This document shows positions 14,508 to 14,577 of a DNA stretch of 14,577 bases, piece by piece. Each line of letters begins with the position of its first letter. Position 1 is the stretch's first letter. The DNA is from Flavobacteriales bacterium UBA7325. Its GTDB lineage: Bacteria; Bacteroidota; Bacteroidia; Flavobacteriales_D; Crocinitomicaceae. The position numbers were made by a program, and so were the translations under genes. The notes under the pieces are model-generated. The model was not told the origin of the DNA and searched no databases. It saw nothing but the letters and a program-made list of their open reading frames with translations. Location of the stretch: positions 31,558 to 46,134 of the forward strand of contig DKPV01000101.1 in assembly GCA_002471375.1 (NCBI GenBank), read 5' to 3'.

Positions 14508-14577
14508 TTACTCAGCTACTGCTTCAAGTTCAGCTAGTTTTTCTTTCGATCCAACTAACATTTTTTGGAATTTACGA
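14508..14577 (-). CDS. C-terminal end of an unidentified gene
   Basis: The minus strand is open from the right edge to a TAA at 14510-14508 and encodes RKFQKMLVGSKEKLAELEAV followed by AE and the stop. The stretch is charged and probably helical. The terminator directly downstream supports it being a real gene end. Twenty-two residues are too few to name the protein. Confidence 0.65.
   Translation of the reverse strand, partial: RKFQKMLVGSKEKLAELEAVAE

Noticed and set aside
1..14577. A defence, phage or mobile island
   Set aside because: No integrase, transposase, toxin-antitoxin pair, nuclease-helicase cluster or direct repeats were seen; nearly all genes are housekeeping or common Bacteroidota secreted proteins.

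Overview
The window looks like the chromosome of a Bacteroidota bacterium, probably a member of Flavobacteriales. Three things point there: a very large secreted protein with a type IX secretion (T9SS) C-terminal sorting domain, repeated matches to the Bacteroidota -7 promoter box TAnnTTTG just upstream of start codons, and a general lack of Shine-Dalgarno sequences. The DNA is AT-rich (about 40% GC by eye). No tRNA, rRNA, CRISPR array, transposase, integrase or phage module was seen. The longest gene-free stretch is about 190 bases.

Layout from left to right. (1) 1-143, minus strand: the N-terminus of dihydrolipoyl dehydrogenase, cut by the window edge, preceded by a strong terminator at 266-297 that ends the next gene. 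(2) 316-3420, minus: a 1034-residue T9SS-exported beta-propeller (Asp-box) protein. (3) 3603-4475, minus: lipoyl synthase LipA. (4) 4571-6252, plus: a tight three-gene run of an OsmC-family protein, a TrmH/SpoU rRNA 2'-O-methyltransferase and a small secreted protein. (5) 6256-8063, minus: a tight three-gene run of uracil phosphoribosyltransferase, a four-helix membrane protein and a YjjG-type nucleotidase, which reads as a pyrimidine-nucleotide operon. (6) 8253-10898, plus: a type I ABC exporter followed 3 bases later by a cytoplasmic Ca3427-like periplasmic-binding-fold protein. (7) 10986-12023, plus: ferrochelatase. (8) 12039-12815, minus: a DUF3467 protein with a polyasparagine N-terminus, then a lipocalin-like lipoprotein. 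(9) 12959-13354, plus: an unrecognised 131-residue protein. (10) 13400-14386, minus: APS kinase CysC followed by a CysD cut to its first 129 residues. (11) 14508-14577, minus: the last 22 codons of an unidentified gene, with its terminator.

Most of the window is ordinary housekeeping metabolism: lipoate, heme, pyrimidine salvage and rRNA modification. The points most worth a second look are the apparently broken sulfate-activation operon (CysD truncated at a sharp breakpoint, no CysN, and an altered P-loop in CysC) with an orphan gene beside the breakpoint; the pairing of an ABC exporter with a signal-less binding-protein fold; and the uncharacterised membrane protein inside the pyrimidine operon. 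I found no convincing new defence or mobile system.
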